Assembly: GCA_003136335.1 (NCBI GenBank)
Contig: PLEA01000005.1
Span: forward strand, 283-8,280
Origin: Acidobacteriaceae bacterium
Lineage (GTDB): Bacteria; Acidobacteriota; Terriglobia; Terriglobales; SbA1
DNA length: 7,998 nucleotides
Direction: 5' to 3'
Numbering within the stretch: the stretch's first letter is position 1; every line of letters starts with the position of its first letter. The translations under genes and the position numbers were made by a program. The notes under the pieces were generated by a model that worked only from the letters and a program-made list of their open reading frames with translations, was not told where the DNA came from and ran no database searches. Of this stretch, positions 1 through 6,428 are shown piece by piece.

Positions 1-548
1 GCCGCCGGTTCGCGAATCGAGCCCGCCGTGTCGGTTCCAATCGCGGCGTAAGCAAGCCCCGCGACCACCGCAGCCGCCGACCCCCCGGACGATCCCCCCG
101 CAATCCGGCCAAGGTTCCACGGATTGTGAACATCGGCAAAGTGGCTGACCAGCGAACTTCCGCCGTAGGCGAACTCATGCAGATTATTCTTCCCGACAAC
201 GACCGCACCCGCCTGCCGCAGGCGGCGAACCACTTCCGCATCCCGATCCGGAACGCGGTCCTTATATAGCGCGCTGGCCGCAGTGGTACGAACGCCCGCC
301 GTGTCGATGAGATCCTTGAGCGCCACCGGCACGCCATGCAGCGGTCCGCGCCACTCTCCGCGCAGAATCTCAGATTCCGCCCTTCGCGCCTCAGCCAGGG
401 CAGACTCACCCATGACGGTGATGAACGCGTTGAGCGCGGGGTTCAGCCTCTCGATGCGCCCCAGGCAATCCTGTGTAATCTCAACCGGAGAGACCTTCCG
501 CCGCCGCAAGCGCTGTGAAAGCTCAGAAATAGTTGTGAATGCAGTCAT
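1..548 (-). CDS. Amidase (amidase signature family), N-terminal part
   Basis: Reading the - strand from the ATG at 548-546 gives 182 codons without a stop, running off the window edge. The family (Ser-cisSer-Lys hydrolases) cleaves carboxamides; the substrate cannot be told from this part. The catalytic triad is visible: K78 in VALKDLIDT, cis-Ser S153 in the glycine/serine motif [11 protein letters not shown], and nucleophile S177 in [11 protein letters not shown]. The spacings K78-S153 (75) and S153-S177 (24) equal those of the fatty-acid amide hydrolase triad K142/S217/S241. The usual Pro before GGSSGG is Ala here, and the nucleophile loop reads TAGS rather than the TGGS of GatA, so a general amidase is more likely than the GatA subunit of tRNA amidotransferase. 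Full members are about 450-500 residues, so roughly 60 percent is missing. No clear Shine-Dalgarno sequence precedes the ATG. The gene is divergent from the aldehyde dehydrogenase gene across 144 bases. Confidence 0.93.
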   Translation of the reverse strand, partial: MTAFTTISELSQRLRRRKVSPVEITQDCLGRIERLNPALNAFITVMGESALAEARRAESEILRGEWRGPLHGVPVALKDLIDTAGVRTTAASALYKDRVPDRDAEVVRRLRQAGAVVVGKNNLHEFAYGGSSLVSHFADVHNPWNLGRIAGGSSGGSAAAVVAGLAYAAIGTDTAGSIREPA

Positions 549-563
549 CGTCGGGCCGAGCCC

Positions 564-569
564 ATTGTA
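564..569 (-). promoter_or_regulatory. Possible -10 box for the amidase gene
   Basis: On the - strand this reads TACAAT, one mismatch from TATAAT, 15 bases before the amidase ATG. No -35-like hexamer sits at the right distance, because that position is a C/G run. The implied leader would be under 10 bases, so transcription would be nearly leaderless, which fits the lack of a Shine-Dalgarno sequence. The call rests on one hexamer. Confidence 0.25.
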
Positions 570-589
570 AAGGCCGGGCGCGCTTCCCC

Positions 590-616
590 CTGTGCTCCCT
601 GTGCTCTCTGTGGTTA
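590..616. repeat. Triplicate 9-bp tandem repeat in divergent spacer
   Basis: Three consecutive 9-base units start with CTGTG: CTGTGCTCC (590-598), CTGTGCTCT (599-607) and CTGTGGTTA (608-616). On the other strand this is a CACAG-rich stretch preceded by TAACCACAGAG. It lies between the start of the amidase gene and the -10 box of the aldehyde dehydrogenase gene. It could be a dispersed genomic repeat or a regulator-binding array; the sequence alone does not decide. Confidence 0.6.
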
Positions 617-661
617 TGATTTTGTTCAAACCCATCCCGCCTCCCGATCATCCAAAAGTCC

Positions 662-667
662 TATAAT
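662..667 (+). promoter_or_regulatory. Candidate -10 box for the aldehyde dehydrogenase gene
   Basis: A perfect TATAAT lies 25 bases before the ATG at 693, giving a predicted leader of about 19 bases. The expected -35 position (about 639-644, GCCTCC) does not match TTGACA, so this promoter would need an activator or a different sigma factor, or the match is fortuitous. Confidence 0.45.
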
Positions 668-692
668 CATCGCAGTCGGGGGCCAGAGACAA

Positions 693-2138
693 ATGCCAGA
701 GATGACGATCGCGCCCGTTGCAACGCACGGTTTCTTCGTGGATGGCCGGTGGCAAGAAGACGGCGACATCGTCGAGATTCGCGCACCTTACGACGGTAGC
801 GTGATCGCCCGCGTGGTGCAGGGCCGGCATGAGCATGCGGAGGCCGCCATTGCCGCCGCAGTCAAGGCTTTCGGCACCACGCGACGCCTGCCCGCATTTG
901 AGCGCCAACGAGTTCTCCGTCGAATCTCCGCCTCCATACTCGAGCGCAAGGAAGAATTTGCCCGCACCCTCGCGCAAGAGGCCGGAAAGCCCATCAAGGC
1001 TGCCCGCACCGAAGTGGAGCGCGCCATTTTTACTTTCAACGTGGCCGCGGAAGAAAGCACCCGCATCTACGGCGAATTTCTTCCCCTCGACTGGCAGGAA
1101 TTCACTGCTGGCCGCTGGGGCATCGTGCGCCGCTTTCCGCTCGGACCGATCGCCGGCATAACGCCGTTTAATTTTCCCATTAACCTCGTAGCCCACAAAG
1201 TCGCCCCCGCAATCGCCGCCGGTTGCTCCATGGTCCTGAAGCCCGCGCCCCAGACGCCGCTCTGCTCGCTGCTTCTCGCCGAGTGCGTGCAACAGGCAGG
1301 CTGGCCCGATGGCGGACTCAACGTGCTCCCGCTGTCGAATGAAGATGCCGGACTTCTGGTCACCGATAATCGCATCAAGCTCATCACGTTCACCGGCAGC
1401 GTGCCCGTGGGCTGGGACATCAAGCGGCGCGCCGGAAAAAAGAAAGTCGTCCTCGAACTGGGCGGCAACGCGGCCGTCATCGTGCACAGCGACGCCGACC
1501 TCGGCTATGCCGCCGAACGCTGCGTCAGCGGGGGCTTCGGCTATGCCGGCCAGACTTGCATTTCGGTGCAGCGCATTCTGGTGGAGCACTCGGTCTATGG
1601 AAAATTCACCGATCTCTTCGTCGAGGGCGTAAAGAAGTTGAAGACGGGTGATCCGCTGGATGAGTCGACCGACGTCGGCCCGCTCATCCGCGAGAGCGAT
1701 GCGATCCGAACTATAACCTGGATCGACGAAGCCGTAAGGGCCGGCGCGCGCCTGCTCTGCGGCGGCGGCCGCAAGAATCTCGTCGTCGAACCCACGGTGC
1801 TCACCGGCACCAAACCCGAGATGAAAGTGAACTGCCAGGAAGTCTTCGGTCCCGTGGTGACGGTTGAGCCCTACAAAGATTTCGATCAGGCCCTGCGCCA
1901 AGTCAACAACTCAGCATATGGCATGCAGGCCGGCGTGTTCACTCGCGACGCCAAGTTGATGTTCCAGGCCTACGAAGAACTGGAAGTCGGCAGCGTGATC
2001 GCCGGAGATGTTCCTTCGTTCCGCATCGATCAAATGCCCTACGGCGGCGTCAAAGATTCCGGCCTGGGCCGCGAAGGCCTGCGCTATGCCATCGAAGAGA
2101 TGACCGAGCCCAAACTCATGGTCATGAATCTGCGTTAG
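693..2138 (+). CDS. NAD(P)-dependent aldehyde dehydrogenase
   Basis: This 481-residue protein is a full-length member of the aldehyde dehydrogenase superfamily (usual length 470-500), which oxidises aldehydes to carboxylic acids in the cytoplasm. Visible hallmarks are N160 in TPFNFPIN (oxyanion hole), K183 in VLKPA (cofactor binding), the GS pair in FTGSVPVG (residues 233-240), the general base E255 in LELGG, the nucleophile C289 in YAGQTCISVQR, and E383 in QEVFGP. The stretch from FTGS to QTCISVQR resembles the family-21 / lactaldehyde dehydrogenase-like branch, but I cannot fix the physiological aldehyde. The ATG at 693 is chosen because it follows a TATAAT box and gives the normal N-terminus; the ATG at 702 is an in-frame alternative. 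The Shine-Dalgarno match (CCAGAG) is weak. The gene is monocistronic or ends a unit: 260 bases with a separate promoter divide it from actA. Confidence 0.95.
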   Translation: MPEMTIAPVATHGFFVDGRWQEDGDIVEIRAPYDGSVIARVVQGRHEHAEAAIAAAVKAFGTTRRLPAFERQRVLRRISASILERKEEFARTLAQEAGKPIKAARTEVERAIFTFNVAAEESTRIYGEFLPLDWQEFTAGRWGIVRRFPLGPIAGITPFNFPINLVAHKVAPAIAAGCSMVLKPAPQTPLCSLLLAECVQQAGWPDGGLNVLPLSNEDAGLLVTDNRIKLITFTGSVPVGWDIKRRAGKKKVVLELGGNAAVIVHSDADLGYAAERCVSGGFGYAGQTCISVQRILVEHSVYGKFTDLFVEGVKKLKTGDPLDESTDVGPLIRESDAIRTITWIDEAVRAGARLLCGGGRKNLVVEPTVLTGTKPEMKVNCQEVFGPVVTVEPYKDFDQALRQVNNSAYGMQAGVFTRDAKLMFQAYEELEVGSVIAGDVPSFRIDQMPYGGVKDSGLGREGLRYAIEEMTEPKLMVMNLR

Positions 2139-2251
2139 CACGGGACAAGAGAGAGTCCAGAAGGTTTTGTCCGTACGATCGCGCACCCAACCCAACATTT
2201 TTTTGAGACGTTCAATTGGGAACTTTTTCTTTTGCGGAAACCCAATAAACC

Positions 2252-2280
2252 GCGACAAACTCCGGCGAACTATTTATAAT
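2252..2280 (+). promoter_or_regulatory. Predicted promoter of the act operon
   Basis: The -35-like hexamer GCGACA (2252-2257, four of six matches to TTGACA) and a perfect -10 TATAAT (2275-2280) are separated by the ideal 17 bases. Transcription would start near 2287. Just upstream, ATTGGG (2215-2220) and CCCAAT (2241-2246) form a 6-bp inverted repeat with a 20-base gap that could bind a regulator. This is the best promoter-like match I found ahead of the act genes. Confidence 0.6.
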
Positions 2281-2398
2281 TCCTGGTTTCGCAAACGACT
2301 CAGAAAACTCGTGGATGGTTTTCTTTTCGCCGTACCGAATCAGTGATCAACCGATAGCGGACGATCCGCCGGGTCTCTTAAGCAGGTCTCATAAGGGA
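2281..2398 (+). other. actA 5' leader with a hairpin
   Basis: If the promoter at 2252-2280 is used, about 112 bases of untranslated leader precede the actA start. It holds the hairpin GCGGA-CGA-TCCGC (2357-2369: 5-bp stem, 3-base loop) and a 13-base tandem repeat directly before the ATG. The actA reading frame is open back to an ATG at 2315, so part of the leader could be translated. No T-run follows the hairpin, so it is not a classical attenuator terminator. Confidence 0.4.
2372..2397 (+). repeat. 13-bp tandem repeat abutting the actA start
   Basis: Two adjacent units, GGTCTCTTAAGCA (2372-2384) and GGTCTCATAAGGG (2385-2397), match at 10 of 13 positions. The second ends in AAGGG two bases before the ATG at 2399, too close to serve as a normal ribosome-binding site. 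The AGCAGG at 2381-2386 is at about 12 bases and could serve instead. Confidence 0.6.
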
Positions 2399-3097
2399 AT
2401 GTCGCAGATCTTTCATCGCAGTACGAATACTTTGTCTCGCGCCACCATCTTTGGCGCGGTCTTTGTAGTTGCAGCACTCGGCTGGATGGCGATGGAGATT
2501 CAGCGTTCGCCCTATGTTACCTACGCTGGCGTGCGCAAACCGCAGCCCGTCCCGTTCAGCCATCAGCACCACGTTACCGGCCTCGGCATTGACTGCCGCT
2601 ATTGCCACACCTCGGTTGAGACTTCAAGTTTTGCCGGCATTCCTCCGACCAAGACGTGCATGAACTGCCACTCCCAGATCTGGACCAACGCCAACTTGCT
2701 CGAGCCGGTGCGCGCCAGCTACAAGTCCGGCGAGTCGCTCCAGTGGACGCGCGTGAACCAACTCCCCGACTTCGTCTATTTCAATCACAGCATTCATATC
2801 AATAAGGGCGTCGGCTGCAACACCTGCCATGGTCCGGTGGACCTGATGCCGCTGATGTATCAGCAGGAGTCGTTGCAAATGGAGTGGTGCCTGGGCTGCC
2901 ATCGCGCCCCAGAGAACCACCTGCGTCCGCGTGACCAAGTGTTCAACATGCGCTACCAGCCGCCGACCGGAGCGACCCCGGTGGTGGTCGACGGCCACAG
3001 CTACACGGATCAGGTCGAGTTAGGCACGGCCCTGATCAAAAAATACAACGTACGCAACGTGAAAGACATTACGAATTGCAGCACCTGTCATCGGTAA
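2399..3097 (+). CDS. actA: ActA, pentahaem cytochrome c subunit of alternative complex III
   Basis: ActA is the membrane-anchored multihaem cytochrome that carries electrons out of ACIII on the periplasmic side. From the ATG at 2399 the protein has 232 residues, with a short N-terminus (MSQIFHRSTNTLSR), one membrane segment at about residues 15-32, and then five CXXCH haem sites: CRYCH (66-70), CMNCH (87-91), CNTCH (140-144), CLGCH (164-168) and CSTCH (227-231, one residue from the C-terminus). Five haems is the number known for ActA of Rhodothermus marinus. Extra histidines suited to be distal ligands are seen in FSHQHH (53-58) and FNHSIH (128-133). The start at 2399 is preferred over the in-frame ATG at 2315 because MSQIFHRSTNT matches the family N-terminus, and the 28-residue extension (rich in charged residues and Pro) does not look like a signal. 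It is the first gene of the operon; actB follows after a 221-base spacer. Confidence 0.93.
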   Translation: MSQIFHRSTNTLSRATIFGAVFVVAALGWMAMEIQRSPYVTYAGVRKPQPVPFSHQHHVTGLGIDCRYCHTSVETSSFAGIPPTKTCMNCHSQIWTNANLLEPVRASYKSGESLQWTRVNQLPDFVYFNHSIHINKGVGCNTCHGPVDLMPLMYQQESLQMEWCLGCHRAPENHLRPRDQVFNMRYQPPTGATPVVVDGHSYTDQVELGTALIKKYNVRNVKDITNCSTCHR

Positions 3098-3118
3098 AGT
3101 TAAGAAAGAATGAAGTCA

Positions 3119-3263
3119 GCCGCGAAGCGGCGAAAGAGTGCAGCCCACGGCGCAAGCTGTGGGTAGAAAGCGAATCTGAAAGAGCCCCGAAGGGGCGGCA
3201 TGTGAAAGCCCGGCACGGCAGTGCCGGGAGAGATTGAGAGCGCCGATTGAGTCCCGCAGGGAC
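3119..3263 (+). repeat. Alternating five-hairpin array between actA and actB
   Basis: The 221-base spacer (3098-3318) holds no convincing gene but has five hairpins of two types. Small type (13 bases, 5-bp stem, GNA loop): GCCGC-GAA-GCGGC (3119-3131), GCCCC-GAA-GGGGC (3184-3196), GTCCC-GCA-GGGAC (3251-3263). Large type (20 bases, 8-bp stem, 4-base loop): CCCACGGC-GCAA-GCTGTGGG (3144-3163, one G-U pair) and CCCGGCAC-GGCA-GTGCCGGG (3209-3228, perfect). The order is small-large-small-large-small. The small-to-large gap is 12 bases both times; the large-to-small gaps are 20 and 22. The small hairpins thus recur at about 65 and 67 bases, and related linkers (GAAAGCGAATCTGA, GAGAGCGCCGATTGA) suggest a degenerate composite tandem repeat. 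No T-run follows any stem, so these are not intrinsic terminators. The G-U pair and the GNRA-type GCAA loop favour folding of the + strand transcript. Confidence 0.85.
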
Positions 3264-3318
3264 GGCACGGTTCTCGCGTCGCAAAGTTCGGTGACTAAAA
3301 CCCTAGTCGGCAATAAAA

Positions 3319-6300
3319 ATGGACGAGAAAAACAAACCCAAGCGCGAAGATGTCTGCCCCAGCCAAAAAGGCAAACTGGACTTGAATTCCGTCCGCGCGC
3401 GCATCGACCAGGCCACGGCGCACGATGCCGCCGAAAAAACGGGCCCCGAATACTGGCGCAGCCTGGAAGAACTCGCCGGCAGCGACGACTTCCAGCAAGC
3501 CCTGCACCGCGAATTTCCCAAAGGCGCGTCCGAATGGGTCGATTCCGTCTCGCGCCGCGGTTTCCTGAAGGTGATGGGCGCATCCCTGGGTCTGGCCGGA
3601 ATGACCGGATGCGTGCGTCTGCCACTGGAGCCGATCGTTCCTTATGTGCGCCAGCCCGAAAATGTTATTCCCGGCCGCCCCATGTATTACGCTACGGCGA
3701 TGACGCTGGGCGGATACGCCAACCCGCTCCTCGTCGAGAGCCATCTCGGCCGTCCGACAAAAATTGAAGGCAACGATCAGCACCCGGCCTCGATGGGCGG
3801 CACGGATATTTTTGCGCAAGCCTCGATTCTCGGCTTGTACGATCCGGACCGCTCGCAAAGTGTGATGTCGATGGGCGACCAGCGCTCGTGGCAGGCGTTC
3901 CTCAGCGCGATCCGCGGGCCGCTCAGCGCGCAGAAAGCGCTGCAGGGCGCGGGCATTCGCATTTTGACGCCGACTATTTCTTCGCCCACGCTCGCCGATC
4001 AACTGCGCAATTTCCTGAAGATTTATCCGCAGGCCAAGTGGCATGTGTACGAGCCTGTCAATCGCGACAACGTGCTCGAAGGCGCGAAGCTGGCCTTCGG
4101 CCAGCCAGTCGAGACACGATACGATTTCTCAAAGGCCGACGTGATCGTTTCTCTAGACGCCGATTTCCTCTACGCGGGATTCCCCGGCAACGTGCGCTAC
4201 ATCCGCGATTTCGCCAAGCGCCGCAATCCGGATGCGCCGATGAATCGGCTGTACGTCATCGAGAGCACGCCGACGACGACGGGATCGAAGGCGGATCATC
4301 GCTTTCCGGTGAGAGCGGGCGAGGTTGAGATTTTAGCTAGTACGTTGATATCGATTTTGTGGATTAACGAGCTTATCCCTGTAGCAGGAATCGGCCCTGG
4401 AGCGGCGAAAGGTGCCGAATACGGGGCTCTGGTCTCGGCTGCTGCGAAGGACCTGCAGAGTCATCGCGGAACAAGCGTCGTCCTTGTTGGCGACCACCAG
4501 CCCCCTGCCCTTCATGCTCTGGCCCACGCGATGAACGCGAAGCTGGGCAACCTCGGTAAGACCGTTTTCTACACCGACCCGGTCGATGCAAACCCGGTCA
4601 ACCAGATCGAATCCATCAAGGAACTCGTCGCCGACATGCGCGGCGGCAAAGTCGACCTGCTCGTCAATCTCGGCGGTAATCCGGCTTACGATGCGCCCGC
4701 CGATCTAAACTTCGCTGACGCCATGACGAACAGCAAAGTTCCTCTCCGCGTGCATCACGGCCTCTATCAGAACGAGACAGCCGAGCTTTGCCAGTGGCAC
4801 ATAAATCAGGCACATGAACTCGAAGCTTGGGGCGATACCCGTGCCCACGAGGGAACGGCCAGCATCATTCAGCCCCTGATCGCGCCGCTCTACAACGGTA
4901 AGAGCGCGATCGAATTCGTCGCGCTCCTTTCCGGCCAGGCTGACGCCAACGGCTACGATCTCGTGCGCGCCTACTGGCAAAAGCAACACACAGGTGCGGA
5001 CTTCGAGCAGTTCTGGCGAAAGTCATTGCACGACGGCTGGATCGAAGGCACGACACTCGCGCCGAAGACTCTGAGTGCGAAGTCAGGAGCTATGACCTCT
5101 GAGGCGAGTTCGGCCGACGACAAATCCGTCGAGCTCAACATCCGCCGCGACCCCACCATCTACGATGGCCAATTTTCCAACAACGGCTGGCTGCAGGAAT
5201 TGCCCAAGCCGATGACCAAGCTCACCTGGGACAACGCTGTGCTCATCGGTCCCAAGATGGCGGAGCGGTTGCAGATCAAGACCGAAGATGTCGTCGAGCT
5301 TGAGCTGAACGGAAAGAAAGTAACCGGTCCCGTCTGGATTCAAGCCGGCCATCCCGATAACTCCGTCACCATATTCCTCGGCTACGGGCGCAAGCGCGCC
5401 GGCCGCGTCGGCACCGCCCAAGGTTTCGACGCCTACGCGCTACGCACCACCGCCGCTCCCTGGATCGCCACCGGCGTGCAAATCCGCAAGACCGGCGACA
5501 CCTACCCGCTTGCCTCCACCCAAGGTATGCAGAGCATGGACACGCCGGACGGCGGCCATCGTCCGCTGGTCCGCGAAACCACGCTTGAGGAATATCGCAA
5601 AGAGCCCAACTTCGCGAAGGAAGAAGAGCCGCCGCCGGAGCTCACGCTCTACAAGCCCTATCCCTACAAAGAAGAAGACTACTCGTGGGGCATGACGATC
5701 GATCTGAACTCCTGCGTAGGCTGCAACAACTGCATGCTGGCCTGCCAGTCGGAGAACAACATTGCCGTCGTCGGCAAGGAGCAGACTAAACTCGGCCGCC
5801 ACATGCACTGGATCCGCGTCGACGCCTACTATCAGGGCGACCGCGACAATCCCCGGGCGTTTTTCCAGCCCGTACCCTGCATGCAGTGCGAGAACGCGCC
5901 GTGCGAAGTGGTTTGCCCCGTCGGCGCCACCAATCACACCACGGAAGGCCTGAACGACATGGTCTATAACCGCTGCGTTGGCACGCGCTATTGCTCGAAC
6001 AACTGTCCTTATAAAGTGCGGCGCTTCAACTTCCTGCTGTTCCAGGACTGGGAGACGCCGCAATACAAGATGATGCGCAATCCCGACGTCAGCGTGCGCA
6101 GCCGAGGCGTCATGGAAAAGTGCACCTACTGCGTGCAGCGCATCAGCGAGCGCCGCATCGACGCCGAGCGCGAAGACCGGAAAATCAACGATAACGAACT
6201 GGTGACGGCCTGCCAGCAGTCGTGTCCGGCAGGCGCCATCATCTTCGGCAACATCAATGACCCGAACAGCAAGGTTTCGAGTTTGAAAGCGCAAGCGCGC

Positions 6301-6390
6301 AACTACAGCCTGCTGGGCGAACTAAACACTCGCCCGCGGACCACGTATCTCGCGGAAGTTCGCAACCCGAACCCTGAACTGAAAGAGTAA
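3319..6390 (+). CDS. actB: ActB, molybdopterin-oxidoreductase-like / iron-sulphur fusion subunit of alternative complex III
   Basis: ActB is the large periplasmic electron-transfer subunit of ACIII. The 1023 residues show, in order: an N-terminal extension (about 41-75, YWRSLEELAG...FPKGASEW) of the type found on extended-Tat MoCo/Fe-S proteins; a twin-arginine motif SRRGFLK (78-84), a hydrophobic stretch and a lipobox-like MTGC ending at C98; a MopB-like domain (about 100-740) with the C-terminal beta-barrel part near 635-725; and a ferredoxin-type domain (about 785-1023). The MopB part of ActB is known to lack molybdenum in characterised complexes. Cysteine sets are C799/C802/C805/C809, C854/C857/C862/C866, C886/C892/C896 and C935/C938/C965/C969. 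The third set has T889 where a fourth Cys would be, fitting three [4Fe-4S] plus one [3Fe-4S]. The start at 3319 has no Shine-Dalgarno sequence, but the next in-frame ATG lies past the conserved extension. A low-complexity linker rich in Ser/Ala lies at about 585-602. Confidence 0.95.
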   Translation: MDEKNKPKREDVCPSQKGKLDLNSVRARIDQATAHDAAEKTGPEYWRSLEELAGSDDFQQALHREFPKGASEWVDSVSRRGFLKVMGASLGLAGMTGCVRLPLEPIVPYVRQPENVIPGRPMYYATAMTLGGYANPLLVESHLGRPTKIEGNDQHPASMGGTDIFAQASILGLYDPDRSQSVMSMGDQRSWQAFLSAIRGPLSAQKALQGAGIRILTPTISSPTLADQLRNFLKIYPQAKWHVYEPVNRDNVLEGAKLAFGQPVETRYDFSKADVIVSLDADFLYAGFPGNVRYIRDFAKRRNPDAPMNRLYVIESTPTTTGSKADHRFPVRAGEVEILASTLISILWINELIPVAGIGPGAAKGAEYGALVSAAAKDLQSHRGTSVVLVGDHQPPALHALAHAMNAKLGNLGKTVFYTDPVDANPVNQIESIKELVADMRGGKVDLLVNLGGNPAYDAPADLNFADAMTNSKVPLRVHHGLYQNETAELCQWHINQAHELEAWGDTRAHEGTASIIQPLIAPLYNGKSAIEFVALLSGQADANGYDLVRAYWQKQHTGADFEQFWRKSLHDGWIEGTTLAPKTLSAKSGAMTSEASSADDKSVELNIRRDPTIYDGQFSNNGWLQELPKPMTKLTWDNAVLIGPKMAERLQIKTEDVVELELNGKKVTGPVWIQAGHPDNSVTIFLGYGRKRAGRVGTAQGFDAYALRTTAAPWIATGVQIRKTGDTYPLASTQGMQSMDTPDGGHRPLVRETTLEEYRKEPNFAKEEEPPPELTLYKPYPYKEEDYSWGMTIDLNSCVGCNNCMLACQSENNIAVVGKEQTKLGRHMHWIRVDAYYQGDRDNPRAFFQPVPCMQCENAPCEVVCPVGATNHTTEGLNDMVYNRCVGTRYCSNNCPYKVRRFNFLLFQDWETPQYKMMRNPDVSVRSRGVMEKCTYCVQRISERRIDAEREDRKINDNELVTACQQSCPAGAIIFGNINDPNSKVSSLKAQARNYSLLGELNTRPRTTYLAEVRNPNPELKE

Positions 6391-6428
6391 CGGGCGCGTC
6401 GTCGCGAGATTTGTTTTGGGAATGACAG

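Noticed and set aside
648..1901. A 417-codon open frame antisense to the aldehyde dehydrogenase gene
   Set aside because: It lies wholly opposite a gene with all catalytic motifs intact. Strong C/G third-position bias in GC-rich genes removes stops from the opposite frame, and its translation shows no recognisable domain.
2143..2172. GGACAAGA / TTTTGTCC inverted repeat after the aldehyde dehydrogenase stop as a terminator
   Set aside because: The stem is weak with a 14-base loop and the nearest T-run (about 2198-2204) is some 25 bases further, so it does not meet the pattern of an intrinsic terminator.
2315..2398. Upstream in-frame ATG at 2315 as the actA start
   Set aside because: The extra 28 residues do not look like a signal and the ATG at 2399 gives the family-typical MSQIFHRSTNT start. 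Kept only as an alternative.
3119..3263. CRISPR-like array
   Set aside because: The repeated elements are short, non-identical palindromes of two classes, and the intervening segments are themselves similar, unlike CRISPR spacers. No cas gene is present.
3098..3318. A small protein gene in the actA-actB spacer
   Set aside because: The open frames there follow the hairpin repeats, have no ribosome-binding site and give Arg/Ser-rich low-complexity products.
3616..5538. actB as a catalytic molybdenum enzyme
   Set aside because: The context (actA, actC, actD) and the fused iron-sulphur domain identify ACIII, whose MopB-like part is known to lack the cofactor. I saw no N-terminal cluster cysteines of an active formate dehydrogenase/nitrate reductase type enzyme.
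5440..6294. A 284-codon open frame antisense to the iron-sulphur part of actB
   Set aside because: Same shadow effect; the + strand frame contains all cluster cysteines in order and the antisense product resembles nothing.
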